This document shows, one piece after another, positions 45,409-53,420 of a DNA stretch of 64,000 nt. Made by a program: the position numbers and the translations under genes. The DNA comes from Amycolatopsis thermoflava N1165 (GTDB lineage: Bacteria > Actinomycetota > Actinomycetes > Mycobacteriales > Pseudonocardiaceae), in contig NZ_KI421511.1 of assembly GCF_000473265.1 (NCBI RefSeq), positions 4,501,560 to 4,565,559 of the forward strand. The letters are read 5' to 3'. Below the pieces are notes generated by a model. It was not told the origin of the DNA. It searched no databases and saw nothing but the letters and a program-made list of their open reading frames with translations. How positions within the stretch are numbered: position 1 is the first letter of the stretch; each line of letters begins with the position of its first letter.

Positions 45409-45969
45409 AAGAAGCCTCCAGGAAAGCGAGTGCCGCCGGGCGTGTCCGGCGGTGGACGCGGTCACCGGCTAACTCCGGAAAAAAGGCCGTTTGGAGACAC
45501 CCGCTCGCGAAAAAGTCCGAAAAGCCCTCCGAGACTCAGGACGACGAACCCCTAAGCCCGACCAGAGCGGAAAAGCTCCCATCCACCATTTCGCAATGCC
45601 CGCGCTCGACTTTTGGCCGGGGCTTCACGTGAGATGGCGAGAGATTTCTCGCGACGAGTTGCCGCGCGCGCCCCCGCGCTCCGGCGACGGTGGAACGGCC
45701 TTGAGGCGCACCTTCGGTGCTGTGACGCCTGATGGCGTGTCATAGCAGCTCAGCGGACTACGGGGGCGCCTCAAGCGCTACGAGCGCCCAACGGGGGGCA
45801 TGGTGACCACCGCGCGCGACGCGCCTGCCACTGCGCTGGAGGCGCCCCTTTGAGGCGCTTTCGAGGCGATTCTGAAGCGGTTCGGAGGCGCTTTTGAGGC
45901 GGTTCTGAGACGCCTCGACTGGCTCTCTGGTGGCCCGCACTGATTACCCTCTTGCCAGGAGTTATCGCC
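45409..45969. other. Divergent regulatory region of the ICE, 561 bp
   Basis: It separates the minus-strand integration/modification block from the plus-strand conjugation block. It contains six tandem 11-bp repeats (45852-45917), and further GAGGCGC copies in both orientations near 45703 and 45763-45850. No convincing ORF. Confidence 0.7.
45852..45917. repeat. Six tandem 11-bp iteron-like repeats
   Basis: Six consecutive 11-bp units: GAGGCGCTTTC, GAGGCGATTCT, GAAGCGGTTCG, GAGGCGCTTTT, GAGGCGGTTCT, GAGACGCCTCG. Period 11 places each unit on one face of the helix, as for cooperative protein binding. They end 53 bp before the ATG of the first conjugation-block gene. Confidence 0.8.
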
Positions 45970-47040
45970 ATGGATCTGTCGCTGCCGGAAACCGATCCCG
46001 AGCCGGGTGTTTTCTCTCTCCGTCGCAACGATGAATACACACGAGACGACGGGGTGTTCGACGCCGCCATCACGACCTTCGGGTGGCTGGTGACCGGTCC
46101 CCATCCCGTGTGTGTGGACGGCGCCTCGATCCTCGGGCTTCCCTCCCGCCCGGTGCCGTTGGACGAGCTCGGGGCACTGTTGCTGACCGAGGACTGCACC
46201 CAGGCCACCCGCGACGCGGCGTGGACGTATCTGATCACCCGGGCGCGCGCTCAGGGCGGCACCTGGACGATGGCGTGCGTTGGCTTGGCGATGCCGGTAC
46301 TGCTGCCGGTCGCCGCACAGCTGACCAATCGCTTTCGCGGCGACAAGCACGACATCCACGCCGCCGTGCTGACCGGGTTCCTCGCCGGGCTCGCCGAGGT
46401 CGACCTGAACCGCCCGGCGATCCTCGTGCGACTGCGCTGGGCGGCCTACCGCGCCGGCTACACCGCTCTGCGCGAAGCCCTCGACGCCGCGCCGCCGATC
46501 GAGGACATCGGCTTCCGCTCCACGCCACCACACCGCCCTGGCGGGCACCCCGACCTCGTGCTCGTGACCGCCGTAGGAGCGGGCGTCATCACCACCGACG
46601 AAGCCGCGCTGATCTCGGCCACCCGCTTCGGGGCACTGTCGCTGACCGAGGCCGCGCACGCCCGCGGCGAGCCGTACAAAACGACGCAGAAGGTCCGCCA
46701 TCGCGCCGAGCAGCGCCTTGCCCGCTACCTCACCGAACCAGTCGACGACTCCGCCACCGACGCCTCCGCACCGGCCTCCGGCACGGGCGGTCGCGGCCAC
46801 ACCAGCGGGGCGCGACACCCAGCCGTGCAGCTCTCCCGAACCCACCGGCTGCGGCTACGCAGCGTGACACGAGTCAGTCCGGAACTTGCGAAGAAACTTC
46901 TGCACCCGGCGTCTCCAAACGGCCCGAAATCCGGAGTTAGCGCACGCGGGACCCGGCTGCCCGCACGCCCGCGCCGCCGCCATTCGCCCGGCCCCGCCGG
47001 CCGCTCGGCGCTCACTCAGGAGGCCCGCTCATGCGACTGA
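45970..47040 (+). CDS. Sigma-factor-like/HTH regulator at the head of the conjugation block
   Basis: 356 residues from ATG 45970, AGGAG eight bases upstream. Residues about 60-180 are helical with AARDAAWTYLITRARAQGG-type sequence. LVTAVGAGVITTDEAALISA, followed by ALSLTEAAHARGEPYKTTQK and VRHRAEQRLARYL, resembles sigma region 4 or a LuxR-like HTH. The C-terminal ~110 residues are low complexity. The 11-bp repeats just upstream are good candidates for its binding sites. Its end overlaps the pilin gene by 10 bp. Confidence 0.6.
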   Translation: MDLSLPETDPEPGVFSLRRNDEYTRDDGVFDAAITTFGWLVTGPHPVCVDGASILGLPSRPVPLDELGALLLTEDCTQATRDAAWTYLITRARAQGGTWTMACVGLAMPVLLPVAAQLTNRFRGDKHDIHAAVLTGFLAGLAEVDLNRPAILVRLRWAAYRAGYTALREALDAAPPIEDIGFRSTPPHRPGGHPDLVLVTAVGAGVITTDEAALISATRFGALSLTEAAHARGEPYKTTQKVRHRAEQRLARYLTEPVDDSATDASAPASGTGGRGHTSGARHPAVQLSRTHRLRLRSVTRVSPELAKKLLHPASPNGPKSGVSARGTRLPARPRRRHSPGPAGRSALTQEARSCD

Positions 47041-47582
47041 CACCACTTCACCAAGGTCGTCGTCCACAGCCGACATCCCAGCGCCGTGCGGCACGACGCG
47101 GTCCCGGCTCACCGGCTCCCGCGCCAAGCCCACGTCCGACGCGTCTCCGGTCCGCGACTGCAGCCGCACACCCCGGCGTGAGCTGCTGCGCGAGCTCGAC
47201 CGACACCACCCCCGCGGACGCGCCAATGCGGCGTCGCCGAAGTGCGCACCGTCGGGTCGTGCTGTTGATTGGGTGGCTAGTCGCTGCCGGGGTGTTGCTG
47301 ACATCCTCGGCCGCGCGGGCGGAAACCGTCCAGGTCGTCGCGCTCGCCCAGACCGTCGACCAGGTCCTCAACAACATCCGCAACTGGATCATGGGGATCC
47401 TCGCCGGGATCGCCATCGTGCTGTTCAGCATCGCCGGGCTGCGCTACCTGCTGGCCTCCGGTGACCCCGGGGAAATCGAGAAGGCCAAGGGCGCCTTCAA
47501 AGCCGGATGCATCGGCTTCGGTCTCGCCGCGCTCGCCCCGCTCGTGGTCGAAATTCTCAAGGGCATCGTGGGTGGGGTGTGA
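47031..47582 (+). CDS. VirB2/TrbC-like pilin subunit
   Basis: 183 residues from ATG 47031, which has an AGGAGG eight bases upstream and overlaps the previous gene; ATG 47226 would give a shorter pilin-like precursor. From about 66 there is a signal-type helix (RRVVLLIGWLVAAGVLLTS) ending SSARA, then VVALAQTVDQVLNNIRNWIM, a membrane helix, the loop ASGDPGEIEKAKGAFKAGC and a second helix. Small double-helix pilins of this shape form the conjugative pilus or channel. The Arg/Pro-rich first 65 residues are odd for a pilin. Confidence 0.75.
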   Translation: MRLTPLHQGRRPQPTSQRRAARRGPGSPAPAPSPRPTRLRSATAAAHPGVSCCASSTDTTPADAPMRRRRSAHRRVVLLIGWLVAAGVLLTSSAARAETVQVVALAQTVDQVLNNIRNWIMGILAGIAIVLFSIAGLRYLLASGDPGEIEKAKGAFKAGCIGFGLAALAPLVVEILKGIVGGV

Positions 47583-47585
47583 GCC

Positions 47586-50036
47586 ATGACCGCGCAGCGC
47601 GCCACCCCCTCCGCCCATCCGCGCCACCCAGCCCGGCGCCACGCGACGACGCCGATCGTGCGTCCTGGCCGGGCCACCGATTCGGGCCGTGACAGGGCGG
47701 CGAGCGTCGGGCCGGTCCGCGACGAGCGGCTCATGACAGGTCCACCGACAGGCCCCGCGAAGCGTCGTCCTCGACAAGTTGGCTGGGCACGATGGCTGCC
47801 CCAGCGCCGGTGGGCCCGCGGTCTCGTGGTGCTGGTGCCGCTGATGGCGGCCCTCGCCGGAATCACAATGACCGCATCGGCTGCCACCGGATCCGCACCC
47901 GCGCCCGTGGCAGCCGTGGCACCGCTGGAGCCCGCGCAACCGCCGGTACTGCCGCTGCCCCCGGTTCCGCAGCCGAGCTGCGGTCCGGGCTCGTCCGATC
48001 CCTCGTGCCTGTTCCCCACCGGCACCCAGGCGCCAACGCCCTCGGGGCTGCCGAGCGCTCCGCTGGTTCCGCCGCCGTCGCAGCCGCCGGTGTCGTGCTT
48101 TCCGGGGGCCTTGATGCCCGAGTGCGGAGGGCTGGGCGGCACCCCGCCGCCGCCGACTACCTTGGTGCCCCCGTCGTGTGAAGGGCCGAACTGCATTCCG
48201 CAGCCGACCCCGATCGACCCGAACAAGCCGGGCCTGGCCCCGGCGCCAGGCGCGGGGAACGAGGACAAGGCCGACGAGTGCGGCATCACCGATCCGATCG
48301 CCTGCGTCACCGAAGGCATCGACAGCTTCTTCCGCGGCGTGGTCACCGACGCGCTGAACCCGCTGCTGGAGTTGCTGGGCAAAACGTTGCTCACCACGCC
48401 GGAGCCAAGCGCGCTGCCGAGTGTCGGGCAGCTGTGGACCGAGTCGTGGCACATCCTGCTCGCGGTCTACGTGACCATCGTCCTGGTCGCCGGGATGATC
48501 CTCATGGGCTACGAGACCCTGCAGACCCGGTACACCATCAAGGAGATCGGGCCGCGAGTCGTCATTGGGTTTCTCGCCGGAACGCTGTCGCTGTTCCTCG
48601 CGACGAAGGCGATCCAGATCGCCAACGCGCTCGCCCAAGCAGTGATGGGCTCCGGGGTCAGCCCGGAAGCCGCGGGCAAGGCGCTGACCGACATGGTCCT
48701 GGGTGCCCTCAACGGTGGCGGCCTGTGGCTGATCTTCATCGGCTTCGCCCTCGCGGTGATGATCATCATCCTGCTGATCACGTTCATCGTGCGGGTGATG
48801 GTGACGATCCTGCTGATCGCCGCCGCACCGATCGCGCTGATGTGGCACGCCCTGCCCCACACCGAGGGCGTCGCCCAAGCCTGGTGGAAAGCCTTCGGCG
48901 GCGTGCTGGCCATCCAGGTCGGCCAGTCGCTGGCGATGGTCGCGGCACTGCGGATCTTCTTCGCCCCCGGCGGCTTCACCGTGTTCGGCGCGAACCTCAA
49001 CGGGCTGATCAATCTGCTGCTGTGCCTGGCGCTGATGTGGGTGCTGATCAAGATCCCGTTCTGGTGCCTGCGCCCGATGAGCGGCGGGCGCCGCTCCATG
49101 CTCGGCTCGCTGGTGCGAGGCGCGATCGCCTACAAGACCATGGGCCTGCTCGGCGCCGCCGCCCCATTCAGCGGCAAAGGCAAGGGGGGCGCGCCCCGCG
49201 TGCGCGGTGGCGGTAGCACTCCGGGGGACCCGCCGTCCACACGCTCGGGCCAGTTCATGCTGCCGATGCGCCTCCGCCGCACCCGGCCCGGGCCGCGCCG
49301 GCCACCGCGCCTCGGCGAGCTGCCGGGTGCCAGAGCGAGCGTCGATCGCCGGCCCGGTCCCGGGCAAATGTCGCTGTTCACCGCCGGTGGCTCCGGGGAC
49401 GAGCAGACGGTGTCGGCGAACCCGCGAGCGCTGCCACTGGACGACCTGCCCGGCGCGCTTCCTCGCGACCAACTCGGGTTGCCGATCACCACGCGGCGCG
49501 AGCCGGACCGGGTCGGGCGCCGGTCGCTGGCCGACGACCTCGCCGAGCGACGTACCGGGACGCCACCGTCGGTGTCGCAGCCCGGTCTGCTCACCTGCGA
49601 TGGGCGGATCAACCGCAACGCCCGTCCGCCGACGCACCTGCCCCGCGCGCTGGTTGCGCCCAACGCCGGGATGCTGCCCATTCACCTTTTTCCCGCGGCA
49701 GCAGGCACGCCCCGGCGGACGCTGGCCGACGACTTCGCCAACCCCACACCGACCAGCCCACCGCGGCAGACCGGCCCTGGCCTGATCACCCCGTCCGGCC
49801 AGATCAACCGCGGCGCCCGCCCCCCGCGGCGCCCGACGCGGGACGCCTACACCGGCAACCGGCCGCTGGCCTCGGGCCAGTACCCGCTGCCGCTCGGGGT
49901 CCGACGCCAGCCCAAACCCAAGCCGCCGCCACCGGCCAAGGACACGAGCACCTCGGCGCCGCCGAAGCGGCGCACCGGAACGCAACTTCCCCTGCCCTTG
50001 GACCTCCCCCGTCGCCGGGGCCCGGAAAGGAAGTGA
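47586..50036 (+). CDS. VirB6/TrbL-like integral membrane channel protein
   Basis: 816 residues from ATG 47586, three bases after the pilin stop. An N-terminal membrane helix (GLVVLVPLMAALAGITM-type) and a long proline-rich extracellular region precede the first core segment IDSFFRGVVTDALNPLLELL. About six further helices follow between residues 290 and 510 (for example HILLAVYVTIVLVAGMILMG and GLINLLLCLALMWVLIKIPF). The C-terminal ~290 residues are basic, Pro/Arg-rich and repetitive (two INRNARPP/INRGARPP blocks). It matches the TrbL/VirB6 role: the inner-membrane translocation pore of the T4SS. Confidence 0.8.
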   Translation: MTAQRATPSAHPRHPARRHATTPIVRPGRATDSGRDRAASVGPVRDERLMTGPPTGPAKRRPRQVGWARWLPQRRWARGLVVLVPLMAALAGITMTASAATGSAPAPVAAVAPLEPAQPPVLPLPPVPQPSCGPGSSDPSCLFPTGTQAPTPSGLPSAPLVPPPSQPPVSCFPGALMPECGGLGGTPPPPTTLVPPSCEGPNCIPQPTPIDPNKPGLAPAPGAGNEDKADECGITDPIACVTEGIDSFFRGVVTDALNPLLELLGKTLLTTPEPSALPSVGQLWTESWHILLAVYVTIVLVAGMILMGYETLQTRYTIKEIGPRVVIGFLAGTLSLFLATKAIQIANALAQAVMGSGVSPEAAGKALTDMVLGALNGGGLWLIFIGFALAVMIIILLITFIVRVMVTILLIAAAPIALMWHALPHTEGVAQAWWKAFGGVLAIQVGQSLAMVAALRIFFAPGGFTVFGANLNGLINLLLCLALMWVLIKIPFWCLRPMSGGRRSMLGSLVRGAIAYKTMGLLGAAAPFSGKGKGGAPRVRGGGSTPGDPPSTRSGQFMLPMRLRRTRPGPRRPPRLGELPGARASVDRRPGPGQMSLFTAGGSGDEQTVSANPRALPLDDLPGALPRDQLGLPITTRREPDRVGRRSLADDLAERRTGTPPSVSQPGLLTCDGRINRNARPPTHLPRALVAPNAGMLPIHLFPAAAGTPRRTLADDFANPTPTSPPRQTGPGLITPSGQINRGARPPRRPTRDAYTGNRPLASGQYPLPLGVRRQPKPKPPPPAKDTSTSAPPKRRTGTQLPLPLDLPRRRGPERK

Positions 50037-50048
50037 GGTCGCTTCACC

Positions 50049-51368
50049 ATGACTTCTCCCGTGCGCGTACCCGCCGACGTCGACCGCCCGGACCGAATAC
50101 TCGGGCCGCTGACCGCCCGGCAACTCGCGATACTCGGCATCGCCGGCCTCCTGCTCTACGGTCTCTACTCAGTGACCCGCACCGTGGTGCCGCTACCGGT
50201 GTTCCTCATCGTCGCCCTACCGGTCGGGATCACGGTCACCGTGCTGGCCCTCGGGCAGCGTGACGGGCTGCCCTTGGACAAGCTCGCCCTCGCTGCCGTG
50301 CGCCAGCACCTGTCGCCGCGGCACCGGGTCGCCGCGCCCGAAGGTGTGCGCGCGGCCCCGGCCTGGCTGACCGCCCAGCAACCAAAAACCCGCCCCAGAG
50401 GCCGGGGGCGGCGCCCGGCGGCCTCCGCTGGGGCCGAACCGGTGTCCCCGGCACCACTCGAACTCCCAGCCAGCGGCGTGACCGATTCCGGGGCGCAGGC
50501 CGGGATCGTCGACCTCGGCACCGACGGGCTCGCGGTCATCGCCGTCTGCTCGACGATCAACTTCAGCCTGCGCACGCCCGCGGAGCAGGAGGCGCTCATC
50601 GCGTCCTTCGCCCGCTACCTGCACTCCTTGACCGCACCAGTGCAGATCCTGGTGCGCGCCGAACGACTCGACCTCGCACCACAGATCGCCGACCTGCGAT
50701 CCCGCGCCGGCGGGCTTCCCCACCCGGCGCTGGAGGCCGCCGCACGGGACCACGCGGACTATCTCGCCGACCTCACCGCGCACGCGGATCTGCTGCGCCG
50801 CCAGGTACTACTCGTCTTACGCGAACCCCTGCGCACAGGCCCAGCCCCCGACGCGTCGAGCACGATGCCGTGGCGACGCCACCGCAGCGGCTACGAGCAT
50901 TCGGTGGACGACCGGGTGCGGCAGGCGGCCGAACAACGACTGGTGCGCCGCCTCGGCGAGGCCATCGAACTGCTGACTCCCGCCGGGATCGTGGCCACCC
51001 CGCTCGATGCCGCCGCCGCGACCGGCGTTTTGGCGGCGGCGTGCAACCCCGACACGTTCCTGCCGCCCTCGGCGGCGCTGGCCGGAGCCGACGAGGTCGT
51101 CACCGCCACCACCACCTTCACCGACCTCTACGGCACCGACGAACCCGACTTCGCGACCGCATCGCTTCCCGTCCGCCCGGGGCGCGCACCCGCCGCCGCG
51201 CCGCAATCCGCGCGCCGCAATCCGGCAGTGCGCCCCTCCCGCCCGGCAGCTCCTGAACCCGAGGCCGCACGTTCCGAGCCATCACACTCCGTCCGCTCGC
51301 AGGCCGTGGGGCCGTGGCTGTCCGAGGACGAGGACTGGGACTACGACGACGAGATCGAAAGCAGGTAG
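50049..51368 (+). CDS. PrgI/VirB3-like T4SS membrane protein with C-terminal extension
   Basis: 439 residues from ATG 50049. The N-terminal ~95 residues are the PrgI module: VPADVDRPDRILGPLTARQL, then two membrane helices (AILGIAGLLLYGLYSVTR and VFLIVALPVGITVTVLAL) and RDGLPLDKLALAAVRQHLSP. The rest is soluble, with TINFSLRTPAEQEALIASFA and VQILVRAERLDLAPQIADLR, as in actinobacterial proteins that precede the VirB4 ATPase. Its stop is 6 bp before the VirB4 gene. Confidence 0.82.
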   Translation: MTSPVRVPADVDRPDRILGPLTARQLAILGIAGLLLYGLYSVTRTVVPLPVFLIVALPVGITVTVLALGQRDGLPLDKLALAAVRQHLSPRHRVAAPEGVRAAPAWLTAQQPKTRPRGRGRRPAASAGAEPVSPAPLELPASGVTDSGAQAGIVDLGTDGLAVIAVCSTINFSLRTPAEQEALIASFARYLHSLTAPVQILVRAERLDLAPQIADLRSRAGGLPHPALEAAARDHADYLADLTAHADLLRRQVLLVLREPLRTGPAPDASSTMPWRRHRSGYEHSVDDRVRQAAEQRLVRRLGEAIELLTPAGIVATPLDAAAATGVLAAACNPDTFLPPSAALAGADEVVTATTTFTDLYGTDEPDFATASLPVRPGRAPAAAPQSARRNPAVRPSRPAAPEPEAARSEPSHSVRSQAVGPWLSEDEDWDYDDEIESR

Positions 51369-51374
51369 ACCTCC

Positions 51375-53354
51375 ATGGCACGCAGCAGGAACCGCGCCAC
51401 GGCGACCCGGTCCGGATCGGCGGGGGCGTTCACCCCGGACGCGTTATCGGTGTCGGCCCGGCACCTCGAGGTAGGCAACGAGTTCGTCGCCAGCTTCGGG
51501 GTGACCGGCTATCCGCAGGAGGTCTATCCCGGGTGGCTCGCGCCTCTGCTGACCTATCCCGCACGCTTGGACGTCTCGGTCCATGTCCAGCCAGTCGACC
51601 CGGCCACGGCCGCCAGCGGCCTGCGCAAGCAACGCGCCAAACTCGAATCGTCGCGCCGCCACAACGCACGGCACGACCGGCTCGACGACCCCGACCTCGA
51701 CGCCGCCGCCGAGGACGCCGCCGACCTCTCGCGGCGCATCGCCCGCGGCGACGGGAAACTCTTCAAATTCGGCCTGTACCTGACCGTGCACGCCCCGGAC
51801 GAGAAGTCCCTCGCCGAAGAAGTCTCGGCACTGCGGTCACTGTGCGCGTCGCTGCTGCTTGATGCCAAACCAGCGACCTACCGGGCCCTGCAGGGCTGGG
51901 TGGCCACCCTGCCGCTCGGGCTGGACCCGCTGGGATTGAAGCGGACGTTCGACACCGCCGCGGTCAGCGCGGCGTACCCGTTCACCTCGCCGGATCTCCC
52001 GCCGACCGACCCGACCACCTCGGCCCCGTCCGGGGTCCTCTACGGCTACAACATCGGCAGCTCGGGGCTGGTGCACTGGGACCGGTTCGCCTGCGACAAC
52101 TACAACTCCGTCGTCCTCGGCCGGTCCGGAGCGGGCAAGAGCTATCACGTCAAACTCGAGACCCTGCGCAGCCTCTACCGCTCCCTCGGTGACGAGGAGA
52201 GCGGCTGGGCCGGCGACGGGGTGCAGGCGTTCGTCGTCGACCCCGAGGACGAATACGCCCGGCTGGCCTCCGAGGTCGGCGGCACCTACGTGCACCTCGG
52301 CGCGAACGGGGTACGGCTCAACCCGTTCGACCTGCCCGTGCACACCGATGCCCGCGGGCGCCGCACCGCTCCGCAGGACGCGCTCAAGCGGCGCAGCTTG
52401 TTTCTGCACACCGTGCTCGCCGTCCTCTTCGGCGCCGAGGTCACCGCCGCCGAACGAGCTGTCCTCGACACCGCGATCACCACCACCTACCACCGTGCCG
52501 GGATCACCGACGACACCCGGACCTGGACGCGCCCGGCGCCGCTGCTACGTGATCTGCGGGCCACCCTCGCTGCTTCCGGTGACTGTGGTGACGCGGTAGC
52601 GGCTGATCTGGCCGCCCGATTGCACCCGTTCGTCGACGGGTCGTTCGCCGATCTCTTCGACGGGCCCACCACCGCTACCCCGGATGGGCACCTCGTGGTG
52701 TTCTCCCTGCGGGATCTGCCCGACGAGTTGCGCGCGATCGGCACTCTGCTCGTGCTCGACGCCGTCTGGCGGCGGGTCTCCAACCCCGCCTACCGCCGTC
52801 CCCGGCTGGTGGTGGTCGACGAAGCGTGGCTGCTGATGCACCAGCCCGAGGGCGCCCGATTCTTGTTTCGGATGGCCAAAGCCGCCCGCAAACACTGGTG
52901 CGGCCTCACGGTCGCGACCCAGGACACCACCGACGTGCTCAGCAGCGACCTCGGCAAAGCGATCGTGTCCAACGCGGCCACGCAGGTCTTGTTGCGTCAG
53001 GCTCCCCAGGCAATCGACGAGATCGCCGAGACCTTCGGTCTCTCCGCCGGGGAGCGGCAGTTCCTGCTGTCGGCCGACCGGGGCCAGGGTCTTCTCAGCT
53101 CGGGCACGCAGCGGGTGGCGTTCCAGTCGCTGGCCTCGCCCACGGAGAACTTCCTGGTCACCACCGACCCGGCGGAACTCGCGCGGTTCGCCCACGACGA
53201 CCCGGACGCCACCGACAGCGGTCTCGCCGACGCCTTCGTCGACCTCGGGCCCGCCGACACCGGCTCCTTCCACGCCGTCGCCCTGGACGCCGACGCGTAC
53301 CTAGACGGTGACGGGTTCGACGACGCGGGGCAGGTCCACCTCGATCCCGCGTGA
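51375..53354 (+). CDS. VirB4-like T4SS ATPase
   Basis: 659 residues from ATG 51375. The N-terminal ~210 residues match the VirB4 membrane-associated domain. Walker A is VLGRSGAGKSYHVK (about 247-260), and Walker B LVVVDEAWLLM is near 476-486. HWCGLTVATQDTTDVLSSDL and the C-terminal ATPase signatures follow. It energises pilus assembly and substrate transfer. All motifs are intact. Confidence 0.92.
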   Translation: MARSRNRATATRSGSAGAFTPDALSVSARHLEVGNEFVASFGVTGYPQEVYPGWLAPLLTYPARLDVSVHVQPVDPATAASGLRKQRAKLESSRRHNARHDRLDDPDLDAAAEDAADLSRRIARGDGKLFKFGLYLTVHAPDEKSLAEEVSALRSLCASLLLDAKPATYRALQGWVATLPLGLDPLGLKRTFDTAAVSAAYPFTSPDLPPTDPTTSAPSGVLYGYNIGSSGLVHWDRFACDNYNSVVLGRSGAGKSYHVKLETLRSLYRSLGDEESGWAGDGVQAFVVDPEDEYARLASEVGGTYVHLGANGVRLNPFDLPVHTDARGRRTAPQDALKRRSLFLHTVLAVLFGAEVTAAERAVLDTAITTTYHRAGITDDTRTWTRPAPLLRDLRATLAASGDCGDAVAADLAARLHPFVDGSFADLFDGPTTATPDGHLVVFSLRDLPDELRAIGTLLVLDAVWRRVSNPAYRRPRLVVVDEAWLLMHQPEGARFLFRMAKAARKHWCGLTVATQDTTDVLSSDLGKAIVSNAATQVLLRQAPQAIDEIAETFGLSAGERQFLLSADRGQGLLSSGTQRVAFQSLASPTENFLVTTDPAELARFAHDDPDATDSGLADAFVDLGPADTGSFHAVALDADAYLDGDGFDDAGQVHLDPA

Positions 53355-53420
53355 CCGGTCCCTGCGTCGCTCTCGACTCCACCCCGCCTCGCACGACGTT
53401 CCCCGGAAGGAAGTTCCGCT

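Noticed and set aside
45852..45917. Possible CRISPR array
   Set aside because: Units are 11 bp with no spacers and there are no cas genes.
47277..50123. 948-codon minus-strand ORF over the conjugation genes
   Set aside because: High-GC antisense shadow; the plus strand encodes membrane and PrgI-type proteins with good starts.
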